DNA of 64,000 nucleotides from Meconema thalassinum (GCA_946902985.2 OX336393.1:365782779-365846778), one strand, 5' to 3'; numbered from the stretch's first letter, positions 1 to 10,277 are shown. Translations and numbers: made by a program. Notes: generated by a model not told the origin, from the sequence alone.

Positions 1-81
1 AGATCCCCTTTTGGGCAAAATTCCGGTACCCCAGCGTCTCTAAGAGCCACAGTAGTTAAAGAGTCTTAAAACCAATAACAA

Positions 82-115
<34 letters not shown>
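1..115 (+). mobile_element. SINE-H 3' part, cut by window start
   Basis: The first 80 bases match the 3' half of the SINE-H copies at 18067-18297 and 51838-52075: a block beginning GATCCCCTT, then GGCAAAATTC, CCAGCGTCTC, and a TAAAACCAATAAC end. An ATT trinucleotide run follows at 83-115, the same tail type as the other copies. The tRNA-like head lies outside the window. Confidence 0.75.
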
Positions 116-146
116 GCATATTGAGACACCACGGAAAACTATTTTA

Positions 147-887
147 CAGGGTATCTACCAAAACAAACTAACAGATTTACCTGACAATTCCCTGATTTTT
201 CCAGGATAAATCAGAAAATTCCCTGAGTATCAGTAGCGGCCATGATAAATATATAATACAGAGTTTGTACTTACAGAGCATTTCAAAAGGTGCTCGAAAA
301 ATAAAGGGAGGAAGGAAGGAAGTTTGTAGTTTTACGTGACCGTGAATCTTATGATTATGAGCCACGGGACCTCCTTTTTACGTGGAATCCGAACCACAGG
401 ACATGGCATTTCACTTCGAAAATCTCACATGCATTGACCGGGAATCGAACCCAGTCCACCTTGGTGAGAGGCCAACAGCTTGACCGCTGCGGCACCACGC
501 CCCTAACAATAAAGAGTAGCATGACAAAGTTGGAAAAGAAAAAACAGATTTTTTATATATTTTGCCAATTTCTAAATTTTTCATCCAGAAATCTATTGTA
601 CTTGTATTAAAAGTAGCTCGTCAATAGTGTCAATAATACAGTTTCACATTTAAATACAAATACACAGTGTGCTCAATCTTGCAAGAAATGAGAACGTGCT
701 GATTTAATGTCAGCAAGAACAATCATCACCAGACTATACTTGAATGAGTAAATTCCAATTATTCAAGGTGTAACTAAAACTCCCTGAGTGTCATTAAAAT
801 ACCCTGATAATTCCCTGAATTTTCCCGGTTTTAAAGTTTCCTGAGAATTCCCTGCTTTTCATGTTTTCCAGAGTAGTAGGCACCCTG
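147..887. mobile_element. inverted-repeat element with CAGGGT ends
   Basis: The left end reads CAGGGTATCTACC and the reverse complement of the right end reads CAGGGTGCCTACT. Blocks of the type 'ATTCCCTGA' recur just inside both ends. Such CAGGGT termini are common in non-autonomous hAT-like elements of arthropods. I cannot define an 8-bp target duplication because both flanks are AT-rich and symmetrical (TTTTA/TAAAA). A tRNA-like SINE head lies within it at 365-505. No transposase is visible. Confidence 0.45.
365..505 (-). mobile_element. tRNA-like SINE head fragment
   Basis: Read on the minus strand this contains a pol III B-box-like motif (GGGTTCGATTCCC, at 440-452) followed by more SINE body. 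The A-box region lies near 480-500, ending in GGCGTGGTGCCGC. It resembles the fragment at 33945-34185, which also carries 'AAATCTCACATG' next to the B box. No target duplication was found. Confidence 0.5.
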
Positions 888-1502
888 TAAAATTTTAAAG
901 GACCGATGACGGGGGGTTCGAACCCACTCGTCCTCAGAGTCCAGATAACGCCTAGCCTTCCGCCTCTTACACGCGTTATTAATTTGGTATTGTTTTCAAT
1001 ACTACCCCTTAATATCTACAACAGCATGCACTAGTGCAGACATTTCGATAACTTGAAGCATCATTCACATGCACTAGACACGCGAGGCTGGTTATCGCAC
1101 CTGTTGTTGTTCATAGCTCATCTCTAGCGATTCCATAATATTTGTCACCATTTTATCGTTCATATAACTATTTAATACATATCTCTTTAAGCACGTTCTA
1201 TTGCTATGTCGTTTTAATTAGACTTTTCCGCACATGCGGTGCGTAATGTTATTTCGAAGCGCAATAAATCAGAAGGCAACACGTGGTAATAACTGTCATA
1301 TATTAAGCTATATGGCTGTCGCCAAACCCCACTGCTGGCGCTAGCTGTTCATATTACACTTACATTTTCCATGTGAGATACTGTATATCCATAATTTAAG
1401 AAGATCCTGAAATACTCCGAACCAAGTCATGTAGTCCATTATTCGTACTTTTTCCGTTAAAGAATGGTTTCCGGTTAACGGAGATTGGACTGTGCGTTAA
1501 TC
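888..1502. other. no gene; one isolated B-box-like motif
   Basis: At about 910-930 there is a GGTTCGAACCC motif in a degraded tRNA-like context. The rest is AT-rich sequence in which I recognise nothing. Confidence 0.4.
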
Positions 1503-2231
1503 ATTGTTGTTGTTGATTCTTTTAGGGGCTTTGGGACATAGTGGTCATGTAACCCCGTGTACTTGAGTGTATGTAGAATTTGTCTGTGTCACTGTGATGT
1601 CTTTACAGTACCGACAGTAGTGGCTACGCTGGCTAAAGCGCAGCATTAGGTCATGGGGCCAAGCTCTCTGCTGACTCGGTAGACGCGTGGGTTCGAGCCC
1701 CACCGTCGGCTGTCCTTGAAATGGTTTTCCGTGGTTTCCCATTTTCAACACCAGGAAAATGCTGGGACGGTACCTTCTGACAGGCCACGGCCACTTCCTT
1801 CCACATCCTTGCCCAGTTTCATTCGCCATCATTCATTTCATCTCTCATTAACTCCTCTCATGAGGTTGGCGTCAGGAAGGGCATCCGGCCGTAAAAACCA
1901 TTGCCACAATAACTTCCATCCCATCTCATCCCCGACCCCGTTGGAAAACGGGAATAATAAGGGGTAGACATACCCTGTGATGTCTTTACTAGTGTGTGTA
2001 TTTGTAGTTGAGGTAGAATTTGGGTAGATAGTGGCCCTCACCTTAAGTTAGGAATGGACCCGGCATTTGCCTGGAATAAAAGTAGGAAACCACGGGAAAC
2101 CACTTTCAGGATGGCTCACGAGGATGAGTGTACCCCGTTCCAACATTCAGACAAAATTGTCAGAGCCGGGGATCGAACCCGGGCCTCCGAGGCGAGAGCC
2201 AAGAACGCTAGTGACTACACCAGAGGTGGAC
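1503..2231 (-). mobile_element. SINE-C copy interrupted by SINE-D
   Basis: Two pieces, 1503-1606 and 1975-2231, join into one SINE-C on the minus strand. The 3' module (GTTGTTGTTGATTC, 'GGGGCTTTG', 'CCCCGTGTACTTGAG') is at the left. The tRNA-like head with minus-strand B box GGTTCGATCCC is near 2170-2185. SINE-D was inserted at 1607 and duplicated 15 bp of this element. Confidence 0.8.
1607..1974 (+). mobile_element. SINE-D, full-length, nested in SINE-C
   Basis: A tRNA-derived head contains an A-box-like TGGCTAAAGCG segment and the B box GGGTTCGAGCCCC. The body includes 'TTCCGTGGTTTCCCA' and 'CACGGCCACTTCCTTCC', and the 3' end is GGGAATAATAAGGGGTAGAC. It is flanked by a perfect 15-bp duplication, CTGTGATGTCTTTAC, at 1592-1606 and 1975-1989. 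The duplicated bases belong to the host SINE-C, so this insertion is the younger event. Confidence 0.88.
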
Positions 2232-2556
2232 TGTGTCATTGTCATAGCTGTACTATTCGTAGTTTCTGTATTTGTGATAGGAGCTAGGATTTGAATAGGA
2301 GGTGGCCGTGGCCATAATTTAGGCACCATTCCGGCACATTTGCCTGGAGTTGAAGTGGGAAACCATAGAAAACCACTTCCAGGATAAATGAAGTGAGAAT
2401 TGTCCCAATATCCTCTCAGTATTGCCTCAAGAGGTTTAGTGAACCCCGTTCCTACATTCAGACAAGAATTAAATGTTTGGCACAGACAGAAATCGAACCC
2501 AGACCTCTGCGATGACACGAATGTAGAGGATGAGACAGCAACGAGAAGTTATGCGA
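2232..2556 (-). mobile_element. SINE-C, second copy, degraded
   Basis: It abuts the SINE-C copy ending at 2231. Shared blocks are 'GGAGGTGGCCGTGGCC', 'GGGAAACCATAGAAAACC', 'CACTTCCAGGAT' and a minus-strand B box near 2490-2505. The 3' GTTGTT module is missing or unrecognisable. Confidence 0.65.
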
Positions 2557-2814
2557 TCACCCATCGCCCAGACTTTTTTCGAAGAAAAAGAAATTAGCGA
2601 TAGAAATTCCTATGTCAAATACCCTGATTTTTATTTGTCGGTCAGTGAGATAAGTTTCTGTCTTAACGTGCGTACTTAGCTAGTTTTGTTTGTTAAGCTA
2701 AGGTCCTTTCGGATTATTTACGCGCTGAGTAGTGTCGTATTCACTAGAAATGCAGAGGTCCAACTTGATATTTATTTAGTTAGAACATACGAAACAGATT
2801 ATTTACAGAAGCCA

Positions 2815-2879
2815 CAAGGCTTAGGGGCAGATGACCTCGTAGTTTCGCACCTTAAAACAACAATAACTAACTAACTAAC
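2815..2879 (+). mobile_element. LINE 3' tail remnant
   Basis: 'GGGGCAGATGACCTCGTAG' followed by 'CCTTAAAACAACAATAACT' and ACTA repeats. The same ending closes the LINE tail at 20790-20850, so this is a heavily truncated LINE 3' end or a SINE sharing that tail. Confidence 0.55.
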
Positions 2880-3520
2880 CCGCCATAAGGCTTGGCGTTA
2901 GTGTCATTCAATCCTGACACAGCGACAGATGATGCAATAAAAGCTGTTGGTTTCGAAGAGCTAAGTCTTAAATAAGATTATTTCATGGGCGTGTTGACCT
3001 CAATACAGTGAGAATAACGCCCGTAACTTATCCAATCACCTTCCAGTATTGTCTGGAAAGGAAACAATGATTTTAAATGAAGCAGTGGTCGGGATTTGAA
3101 ATATTATTTATATTTTGCATAGGACTTCCTCTTGTTTACAAGACTAGCATGCTCCCTAGTTATTCTGAGAAACCTCTAATGATATTATATTCATTTTTAC
3201 TTAAACTACATAAACTACATAAAGTTGACCAGGAAATAGGAGCATCGATTCTACCTGGCTGTTCCTATAACGGTTCGGCAAACCCTTATACTGTTACCAG
3301 GTGTTTCACTTAAGGTTGATAACAAATATATGGCTCTCTAAGGAGTGGTTACATTCCTAAATTTATTCACATGACTTGTGAAGAATTTCCACAGAAGGAA
3401 AGAATAATGATAATAATAATAATGGTAATACAGAGATAATTTCTGGCAAAAGAGACCCACAGAGGAATTATACAGAAATACTGAATCTATCACGACACTT
3501 AACTTATCAGAAAACGCAGA
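2880..3520. other. nothing recognised
   Basis: AT-rich sequence with a short ATA/AAT run near 3410-3425. I see no supported gene or repeat family. Confidence 0.4.
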
Positions 3521-3850
3521 GTGAAGTTCTTTATACATACAGCCAGAATGAACGGCACCAGACTGACTAAAATAATATTCAACATAATTTCTACGTCGAA
3601 ATTGGGTACTTCTTGGTATAAAGAAACCATGGAAGACTTACAACAATTAAATATCACCATAGAAGACATCCACGACCGCAGCATTTGTAAAGAAAATATC
3701 AGAAACCAGAAATTTGAATTTAGATCACAACCCAAAAGAAATAGGCGTAAATGGATAGATGAAGAGAAGAAGGCACACAGCGAGCGGATGAAAGGTTTTC
3801 GGGAAGATAAAAAGAAGAAAAGAGCCAACACTCGTCTGTCTGTTAGGTAG
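3521..3850 (+). pseudogene. LINE ORF2 C-terminal remnant
   Basis: The frame reads 'MNGTRLTKIIF', then 'LGTSWYKETMEDLQQLNI', then a basic end with 'HSERMKGFREDKKKKR'. The basic 'HSERMKxFWEEKK' type ending is shared with fragments at 19643-19850 and 45200-45331, which identifies one LINE family with a lysine/arginine-rich C-terminus. There is no reverse transcriptase core here, so this is a 5'-truncated tail. A host gene is unlikely because the motif recurs on both strands in the window. The clade is not certain. Confidence 0.6.
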
Positions 3851-4039
3851 TCAGCCCAAAGGCTGGTTGGATCCTCAAAAAGTACCGCCGTTAGGTACCC
3901 ACAAAAACCCAAGGCAGCGCTATATTGAGGCGTACTAGGCAATAAGAGGAGTGAGGTAGTTTGCCATTGCTTTCATCACTGAGTCAGAACAGCAGTACTA
4001 ACCCTATGAGTAGAACCTTTCACAGCATCCACAGGCATT

Positions 4040-4415
4040 GACTGTGCCCTGAATGTCATTACTAAGCCCCACCCATACCTCTGTAGCTTCCATATAATCA
4101 CAGCCATGAGTGAGACTGAGACATCGGTGAAAAGCCAGCTGGGGGACTCAAGCTCAATCATTAAGAACCACTGCTTTAGCACTCTGTTACTCTGCAGCAG
4201 AATATGCATGTCCTGTGTGGTATAGGTCGTGTCATACCAAGCAGGTTGATACTGCATTAAATGAAACGTGTAGACTCATCACTGGCTGCCTGAGACCCAC
4301 GCCATGTGATAAACTGTATTGTTTAGGAGGCATTGTACCCCCAGATATCAGAAGGGAAGTTGCAGCTAAATGTGAGAGATCTATGGTTGATGTGTCCCAA
4401 GCACATCCATTGTAT
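4040..4415 (+). pseudogene. Jockey-like LINE ORF2 fragment, 5' side of gypsy insertion
   Basis: From about 4131 one frame reads 'LRTTALALCYSAAEYACPVW' then 'DTALNETCRLITGCLRPTP' and 'GGIVPPDIRREVAA'. This is the thumb/post-RT region typical of Jockey-superfamily LINEs, and it parallels the tail at 57820-58740 ('LRSSALALVFSTADYCAPVW', 'RLISGTIRPTP'). A stop at 4128-4130 interrupts the frame upstream, and weaker similarity extends to about 4040. The frame stops at 4415 where the LTR element begins. The rest of the same LINE resumes at 10963. Confidence 0.8.
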
Positions 4416-4633
4416 TGTTACGGCTGTGAGTTTGTGTCATCACTCGCCGCATGAGTCACAACTGCCCCAGGGCTGGGCTGTGCCCTGCCTCCTGTATTGC
4501 GCGCGCCTTATGCAACAGGGCTACTAGGACAAAGGGATAGTCCAGAATCTTCGTGACTGGACCAGCGCTGGAAACCTCGAGAAGCCATGGGCCCTGGATG
4601 GATCTAGAAGCATTTATTGAGTCACCGGCCTGC

Positions 4634-4640
4634 TATATAA
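4634..4640 (+). promoter_or_regulatory. TATA box of 5' LTR
   Basis: TATATAA in the context GCTATATAAGAG, about 220 bp into the LTR. The identical box is at 10496-10502 in the 3' LTR. It is the likely pol II promoter for genomic RNA. Confidence 0.7.
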
Positions 4641-4994
4641 GAGTGACCCGTGAAGCAGTTGTGGTTGTTGTGTTTTACGAGCTAGTGCGAGCGATTATCG
4701 TGTGCGACAGAAGTGTGGTGACGAAGTGCTGTGCGAGTTACGAAATCCAGTGGCATTGTTTCTCCCAGCTTATGAACAGCGTACATCAAGTGCTCGTAAG
4801 TAACTGTATTTGTTGTACCTGAGGAAGAGGGGCAGGTAGCTTCAGTCAAGGCCACCGGACTCATTAGGACGGATTAACTTCTGTGGTCTGTTGCAAGTGA
4901 AAGGGGCCAAGAGCGCATAAGGAAAAGACTTGAGGAAACTGGAGTAAGGCTCCTAATTGCTTGTATTTGCTGATTAGTGTAATTTTCTGGCCAC

Positions 4995-5000
4995 AATAAA
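4995..5000 (+). terminator. AATAAA polyadenylation signal in LTR
   Basis: AATAAA about 100 bp before the LTR end. The counterpart that would act on the transcript is at 10857-10862. Confidence 0.65.
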
Positions 5001-5098
5001 GTTAATTATTTCTTTTAAGCAGTAATTGGTGTTGTGCTTTGTACCCCCCACCGTAATCCAGTTAACAAAAGTGCCACTAGGGGGTGGCACGTAACAAC

Positions 5099-5116
5099 TG
5101 GTGTCAGAAGCCGGAT
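5099..5116 (+). promoter_or_regulatory. primer-binding site, tRNA-Leu type
   Basis: TGGTGTCAGAAGCCGGAT lies two bases after the LTR. TGG complements the tRNA CCA end, and the TGTCAGAAG stretch matches the complement of the 3' acceptor of many eukaryotic tRNA-Leu genes. The leucine assignment is from memory of tRNA ends, not from a search. Confidence 0.7.
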
Positions 5117-5195
5117 TACGAACTCAAGCACAACACCTGACGGTCCTGGTTTCAAAACCCGAGCAGGTCATTTTCTCTAATTTTCCTGTGAGTGC

Positions 5196-6638
5196 ATGCC
5201 CTTTACAAGACAAACAACTAAAATGGAGGAGAAATTGGCAGCATTGCTAGAAAAGTTAACTGGCATGGAAGACGGCCAGAAGAAATTAGCCAAGGACCTG
5301 AAGGATGACCTAACTGCCAAAATGGAAGACGGCCAGAAGAAGATGGAAGACGGCCAGAATAAGTTAGCAGAGGACCTAACCGCCAAATTTCTGGATGGCC
5401 AGAAAAATCTGGAAGAGTGTCTGCTGACGAAATTAGAGGAGAGCCAAAGGAAATTAGAACAGGGCCTACGTGAGGAAGTCGCAGCAGTGGAAAAGAAGTT
5501 CGACGCCTTACAAGTGGAAGTTGTCGAGCTGCGCCAACGCCCGCTGATGGGGGTGGAGGAGAAATTCAACGCCTTGCAAGTGGAAGTTGCTGAGCTGCGC
5601 CAACGCCCGCTGATGGGGGTGGAGGAGAAATTCAACGCCTTGCAAGTGGAAGTTGCCGAGCTGTGCCAACGACCGCTGATGGGGGTGGAGGAGAAATTCA
5701 ACGCCTTACAAGTGGAAGTTGCCGAGCTGCGCCAACGCCCACTGACGGGGGTGGAAGAGAAATTCAACGCTCTACGAGAGGAAGTTTCTGAGCTGCGCCA
5801 ACGCCCACCCACCGTTACACCGGGAATATCAGGAACGGGACATAGCAGAGTGACGCCCCCAACCTTCGACGGAAAGGTCCAGTGGAGCACCTACTTACGT
5901 CAGTTCGAGGCAGCCTGTTCCATAAATAACTGGAACAACACAGAAAAGGCTACAGCTCTCATTGTAGCGCTGAGAGGCGACGCCCTTAACGTCCTTCAGG
6001 CCATCCCGACTGGATCCCAGGACTACGCTGTACTGATCGCCCATATGGAGTCCCGATATGGAGATAGCCATCTTCAGCAGGCCTACCAGATGCAGCTCCG
6101 GACCCGGGTACAGAAGAACGCGGAAACCCTGCAGGAGTTCGAGATGGACATCGCACGCCTCGTAAGGCTCGCCTACCCAACAGCGCCGGCCGACTTTCTG
6201 GAGCAGATAGCGACGCAGACTTTCACCGACGGGCTACGGGACTCGGACACTCAACAGGCGCTGCGACTCGCGCGCAATAAGACCCTGGCAGATGCGCTGA
6301 GCCACGTACTTGAATTCGAGACGGCAAAACAGGCATCCAGAATGCACGCGCGGGTGCGTCAAGTGGACGTCGATGAAACAGCAAAAACCAACGAGACCAA
6401 GCCCCTGGCCGACGAATTGATGGAGGCGCTAAGCCGTTTCTTCGATAGTCGCGGCACCACCAGCAACGACACAGCCGGAAGACAACCGGAGAGGCGGCCT
6501 GGAAGAGGACTACCGACCTGCTGGGCCTGCGGTAAGAAAGGCCACCTGAGCAAGGACTGCGGTGATCGCCGCCGCCGAGGGTATCCGACGGGAAATCAGT
6601 CGTCTGAAAACCGCGCGGCCCAGGGAAACGAGTATTAG
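5196..6638 (+). CDS. gag: Gag polyprotein (480 aa)
   Basis: This is the structural protein that packages the element's RNA into virus-like particles. Residues 1-97 are acidic/lysine-rich and heptad-like, suggesting a coiled coil. Residues 98-207 are five tandem 22-residue units (66-bp DNA repeats) built on FNALQVEVAELRQRP. Residues ~225-400 resemble the retrotransposon gag/capsid domain ('TFDGKVQWSTYLRQFEAAC', 'ALRGDALNVLQAIP', 'ESRYGD'). A CCHC zinc knuckle, CWACGKKGHLSKDC, is at residues 442-455. The ATG at 5196 is the first in frame and follows a short leader after the primer-binding site. The frame is intact and ends in TAG at 6636-6638, downstream of a frameshift signal. The repeated coiled-coil block is unusual for insect gypsy Gag. 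Confidence 0.9.
   Translation: MPFTRQTTKMEEKLAALLEKLTGMEDGQKKLAKDLKDDLTAKMEDGQKKMEDGQNKLAEDLTAKFLDGQKNLEECLLTKLEESQRKLEQGLREEVAAVEKKFDALQVEVVELRQRPLMGVEEKFNALQVEVAELRQRPLMGVEEKFNALQVEVAELCQRPLMGVEEKFNALQVEVAELRQRPLTGVEEKFNALREEVSELRQRPPTVTPGISGTGHSRVTPPTFDGKVQWSTYLRQFEAACSINNWNNTEKATALIVALRGDALNVLQAIPTGSQDYAVLIAHMESRYGDSHLQQAYQMQLRTRVQKNAETLQEFEMDIARLVRLAYPTAPADFLEQIATQTFTDGLRDSDTQQALRLARNKTLADALSHVLEFETAKQASRMHARVRQVDVDETAKTNETKPLADELMEALSRFFDSRGTTSNDTAGRQPERRPGRGLPTCWACGKKGHLSKDCGDRRRRGYPTGNQSSENRAAQGNEY
5487..5816 (+). repeat. five 66-bp in-frame tandem repeats in gag
   Basis: Five 22-codon units share GTGGAGGAGAAATTCAACGC-type starts and an ELRQRP end. Units 2-4 are nearly identical, and units 1 and 5 are more diverged. 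The 66-bp length keeps the frame, so copy number can change without breaking gag. Confidence 0.9.
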
Positions 6639-6664
6639 CCAGCCTTGGGGGGCAAAGGTTGGCT
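6623..6664 (+). promoter_or_regulatory. -1 ribosomal frameshift signal between gag and pol
   Basis: The slippery heptamer G GGA AAC at 6623-6629 is in the exact phase of the gag frame. A 7-nt spacer (6630-6636) follows, then an 8-bp hairpin: AGCCAGCC (6637-6644) pairs with GGTTGGCT (6657-6664, one G-U pair). The 12-nt loop is rich in G. Slipping back one base enters the pol frame, which is open from 6608, while gag ends at 6638. A CCCC at 6681-6684 could pair with the G-rich loop to make a pseudoknot; that part is inference. Confidence 0.85.
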
Positions 6665-9600
6665 TGTGACAGTCGTCAAGCCCCGGCAGTCCAAGTGCGT
6701 GTGACGAAGCTACGGAGGGACAATAGCAGCCTGATGGTCGACGGAGTCATCAACGGAGTGAGCTGGCCCATGCTGATCGACACGGGAGCATCAAGGACCA
6801 TCGTCAATCCCACTGTGATCCCAAAGTGGAGAGTGCAACCCACACAGAGGAACCTCCAGCTAATAACCGCGACTGGAGAGACCGCACCGGTACATGGCGA
6901 AGCATCACTGGAGTTCGTCATTGGTCGACGGGTGATAAAGCATCCAGTGCTTGTGGCTGACGTATCAAACGAAGTGATCATCGGACTGGACTTCCTGGAC
7001 CAGAACAACATCATCTTGGACCTGAGTACCAACACTCTGCACTTCGGAGGTGAGGAACTTGCTTTGCAACCAGCACACGAGGCCGTCACCGCACGACGAG
7101 TAAGGCTGAGAGAGGACGTCATCGTTCCTGCCAGGACGGAGGTCAGCGCCGCCGTAATTGTCGACGGAACTGCTGAGGGAGTGGCGGCTGTCATCGAGCC
7201 AAAATATGAGGACATCCAGACAAAAGGATTGCTAGTTGCCAAGACCCTCATCAACACGACGTCTCGGCCGTACGTCCGCCTGTCCAACCTGAACGACTAC
7301 GACATTACGGTTCACCGGGACACCAACCTAGGAGTCTGCGAGCCCGTTACCTGGATTGCCCGCATCACCGACACGACGGACGGACACCTGCAGACGGACA
7401 ACCGAAGAAGACGCACACTGCCAGAAGAACTACAGAAGCTGTACCAAGGATCCCAGGACCATTTAGGCGAGGAACAATCACACCAACTTCAGGACCTGCT
7501 ACGCGAATTCCAGGATGTCTTCTCCGTGGGGAGCAAAGACTTCGGCAGGACAAGCTTGGTCCAGCACAGAATCGACGTTGGGGACAGCGCACCGATTAGG
7601 GCCCCATTCCGACGTGTCCCGCTCGCCAAGCAAGCCGAAGTCGACCGGATGGTAGAAGAGATGAAGGAGCAAGGGGTGATCGAGCCATCACATAGTCCTT
7701 GGAGTTCTCCGGTCGTGCTTGTGAAGAAGAAGGACGGTTCCACCAGGTTCTGCGTGGACTACAGGCGGGTGAACGACGTCACTAAGAAGGACAGCTACCT
7801 TCTACCCCGGATCGACGACACGCTGGACACCATATCAGGGTCAAGATGGTTCTCCACCTTGGATTTGAAGAGTGGCTACTGGCAGGTGGAGGTCCACCCT
7901 AAGGACCGCGAGAAAACGGCGTTCTCTGTGGGCAGCGGGCTCTGGCAGTTCACCGTCATGCCATTCGGTCTGTGCAACGCCCCTGCGACCTTCGAAAGGC
8001 TAATGGAGTCCATTCTGAGGGGACTACACTGGTAGACCTGCCTGGTCTACCTAGACGACGTCATCGTTCTGGGGAGAAGCTTCGAGGAGCACTACAGCAA
8101 CCTGAAGGAGATCTTGTTGAAGCTACGGGCTGCCCAGCTGAAGTTGAGCCCCAAGAAGTGTCAGCTCTTCCAGAAGCGGGTCCAGTACCTTGGGCATATC
8201 GTCTCCGAGGAAGGGGTGCGCACCGACCCAGAGAAGACCGCAGCTGTGAGGGAGTGGCCAGTTCCGAAGGACAAGTCCCAACTACGAAGCTTCCTGGGAC
8301 TCTGCACTTATTACCGTCGCTTCGTGAGGGGATTCGCCGACATCGCCAAACCTTTACATCGCCTGACTGAGAAGGACCAACTCTTCACGTGGACAGCAGA
8401 ATGCCACAGTGCCTTCGAACAACTCAAGCAGGCTCTGTGCACCGCGCCTATTCTGGCCTACCCCAGACCTGGAACAAGGTTCATCGTCGATACCGATGCC
8501 AGCGACTTTGGCATAGGGGGAATCCTGTCGCAGGTACTGGACGGCGAGGAGAGAGTAGTGGCCTACTTCAGCAAGGCCTTGTCAAAGCCAGAAAGGAACT
8601 ACTGCGTCACCAGGAAGGAGCTGCTCGCCATAGTGAAGACCATTGAACACTTCCACAAGTACCTGTACGGGCAAGAATTTCTCATCAGGACCGACCATGC
8701 ATCCCTGCGGTGGCTCCTGAACTTCAAGCAGCCCGAGGGTCAACTCGCGCGGTGGTTAGAGAGGCTTCAACAGTACAACTTTGAGATTCAGCACAGGAAA
8801 GGCCAACTGCATTCTAACGCTGACGCCCTGTCACGAAGACCGTGCCCCGAAGACTGCACCTTCTGTGCCCGAAGGGAGGAGAACACCGGGATACAGTGCC
8901 GACGGACTACTGTGGAACTTCAAGGGAACTGGAGCCGCGAATCTTTCACGCGGGCACAAGCAGAAGATGGTGACCTGGGACTGATAGCCGAATGGAAGAG
9001 GGCCTGTGTCCCCAGACCCGGGTGGAACATTGTGAGTGACTGCAGCCCAAAGTTTAAGTCCTACTGGGCACAGTGGGACTCGCTGATTGTAAGGGATGGC
9101 CTCATCTGCCGTACCTGGGAGAGCACCGACGGGAAGACATCTCGGGAACAAGTCGTCGTTCCAAAGGCTATGACGGAGGAAGTCCTGAAGGAAGTCCATG
9201 GAGGATCATCTGGTTGACACCTAGGGATAAAGAAGACCCTGGAGAAGCTGAGAGAGCGGTTCTACTGGATCAGCTGCCGAACAGACGTGGAGAACCACTG
9301 CGCGAGGTGCCACGATTGCGCAGCCAGCAAGGGCCCAGGACGAAGACGACGGGGTCCACTGAAGACCTACAACGTGGGCGGCCCCATGGAGAGAGTGGCC
9401 ATCGATGTTGCTGGGCCATTCCCGTTAAGCGAGGCAGGGAACCGCTACATATTGGTCGTCAGCGACTACTTTACCAAATGGCCGGAGGCGTATGCGCTCC
9501 CTAACCAAGAAGCCGCGACGATCGCAGAGACCCTGGTGAAGGAATTCGTCAGCCGGTAAGGAGTACCCCTGGAGCTGCACTCCGACCAAGGGAGGAACTT

Positions 9601-10240
9601 CGAGTCGCAGGTGTTCCAGAACCTATGCCAGCTGCTGGGAATCCGGAAGACAAGGACAACGCCGCTACACCCTCAGTCCGACGGAATGGTAGAGCGATTC
9701 AATCGCACCGTCGAGAACCATCTCCGAATAGTCGTCAGCGAGCACCAGAGGGATTGGGACAAGCATCTTCCACTATTTCTCCTGGCCTACCGCGCCGCCG
9801 TGCATGAAGCCACCGGGTGCACACCAGCCCGGGCCATGTTTGGGAGGGAGCTCCGTCTACCTGTCGATCTTGCCTTCGGCCGACCTGGGAATGATCCGAT
9901 CCCGGTAAGCCAGTATTGTCAAGAACTGGTCGACCAACTGGAGGACGTACACGCGTTCGCGAGGAGGAAACTGCGGATCGAGACCGACCGAATGAAGACC
10001 CGATACGACCAGCAGACGGATGCCGGCGGATTCCACGAGGACGACCTGGTCTGGCTCTTCAACCCATTACGGAAGAAAGGCCTGTCATACAAACTGCAGA
10101 AGTCCTGGGAGGGCCCGTACCGAGTCGTGAAACGGATCAACGATGTCGTCTACAGGATCCAGCGGAGCCCAAGGGCGAAGATGAAGATCGTGCACCGAGA
10201 TCGCCTGGCAGCCTACGGAGGGACACAGACGGACCAATGA
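6626..10240 (+). pseudogene. pol: Pol polyprotein, one frame with three stops
   Basis: It would provide protease, reverse transcriptase, RNase H and integrase. One frame runs the full length with no indels. Protease has DTGAS at 6779-6793. RT shows 'FSTLDLKSGYWQVEVHP' and 'MPFGLCNAPATFERL', and its YLDD catalytic box is at 8048-8059. RNase H has 'VDTDASDFGIGG' near 8486 and 'ADALSRRP' near 8823. Integrase has an HHCC finger (about 9197-9320) and the DD35E triad at 9404-9406, 9584-9586 and 9692-9694, then a GPY/F-like module ('KSWEGPYRVV'). In-frame stops are TAG 8033-8035 (five codons before YLDD), TGA 9215-9217 (inside the zinc finger) and TAA 9557-9559 (between the first two catalytic aspartates). 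Full-length Pol cannot be made without readthrough. Confidence 0.92.
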
Positions 10241-10264
10241 TTGATCGGGACGATCAGCCTTTTT

Positions 10265-10277
10265 AGGAAGGGGGTGG
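10265..10277 (+). other. polypurine tract
   Basis: AGGAAGGGGGTGG lies directly before the TG of the 3' LTR. It is the expected plus-strand primer, with one pyrimidine interrupting it. Confidence 0.8.

Larger units (their letters stand above)
4416..5096 (+). repeat. 5' LTR of gypsy element
   Basis: 681 bp, TGTTACG...CGTAACA. It differs from the 3' LTR at three positions that I can see: near 4815 (T versus C), 4846 (A versus T) and 4925 (A versus G). A TATA-like box and an AATAAA signal define an approximate U3-R-U5 order. Confidence 0.95.

Noticed and set aside
4553..4822. 89-codon frame present twice (again at 10415)
   Set aside because: It lies within the LTRs, is duplicated only because the LTRs are, and spans the TATA box.
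5177..5890. 237-codon minus-strand open frame over gag
   Set aside because: It is the antisense shadow of the gag tandem repeats; its repetitive Ser/Arg composition mirrors them.
10241..10264. Possible env gene after pol
   Set aside because: Only about two dozen bases separate the pol stop from the polypurine tract, so there is no room for one.
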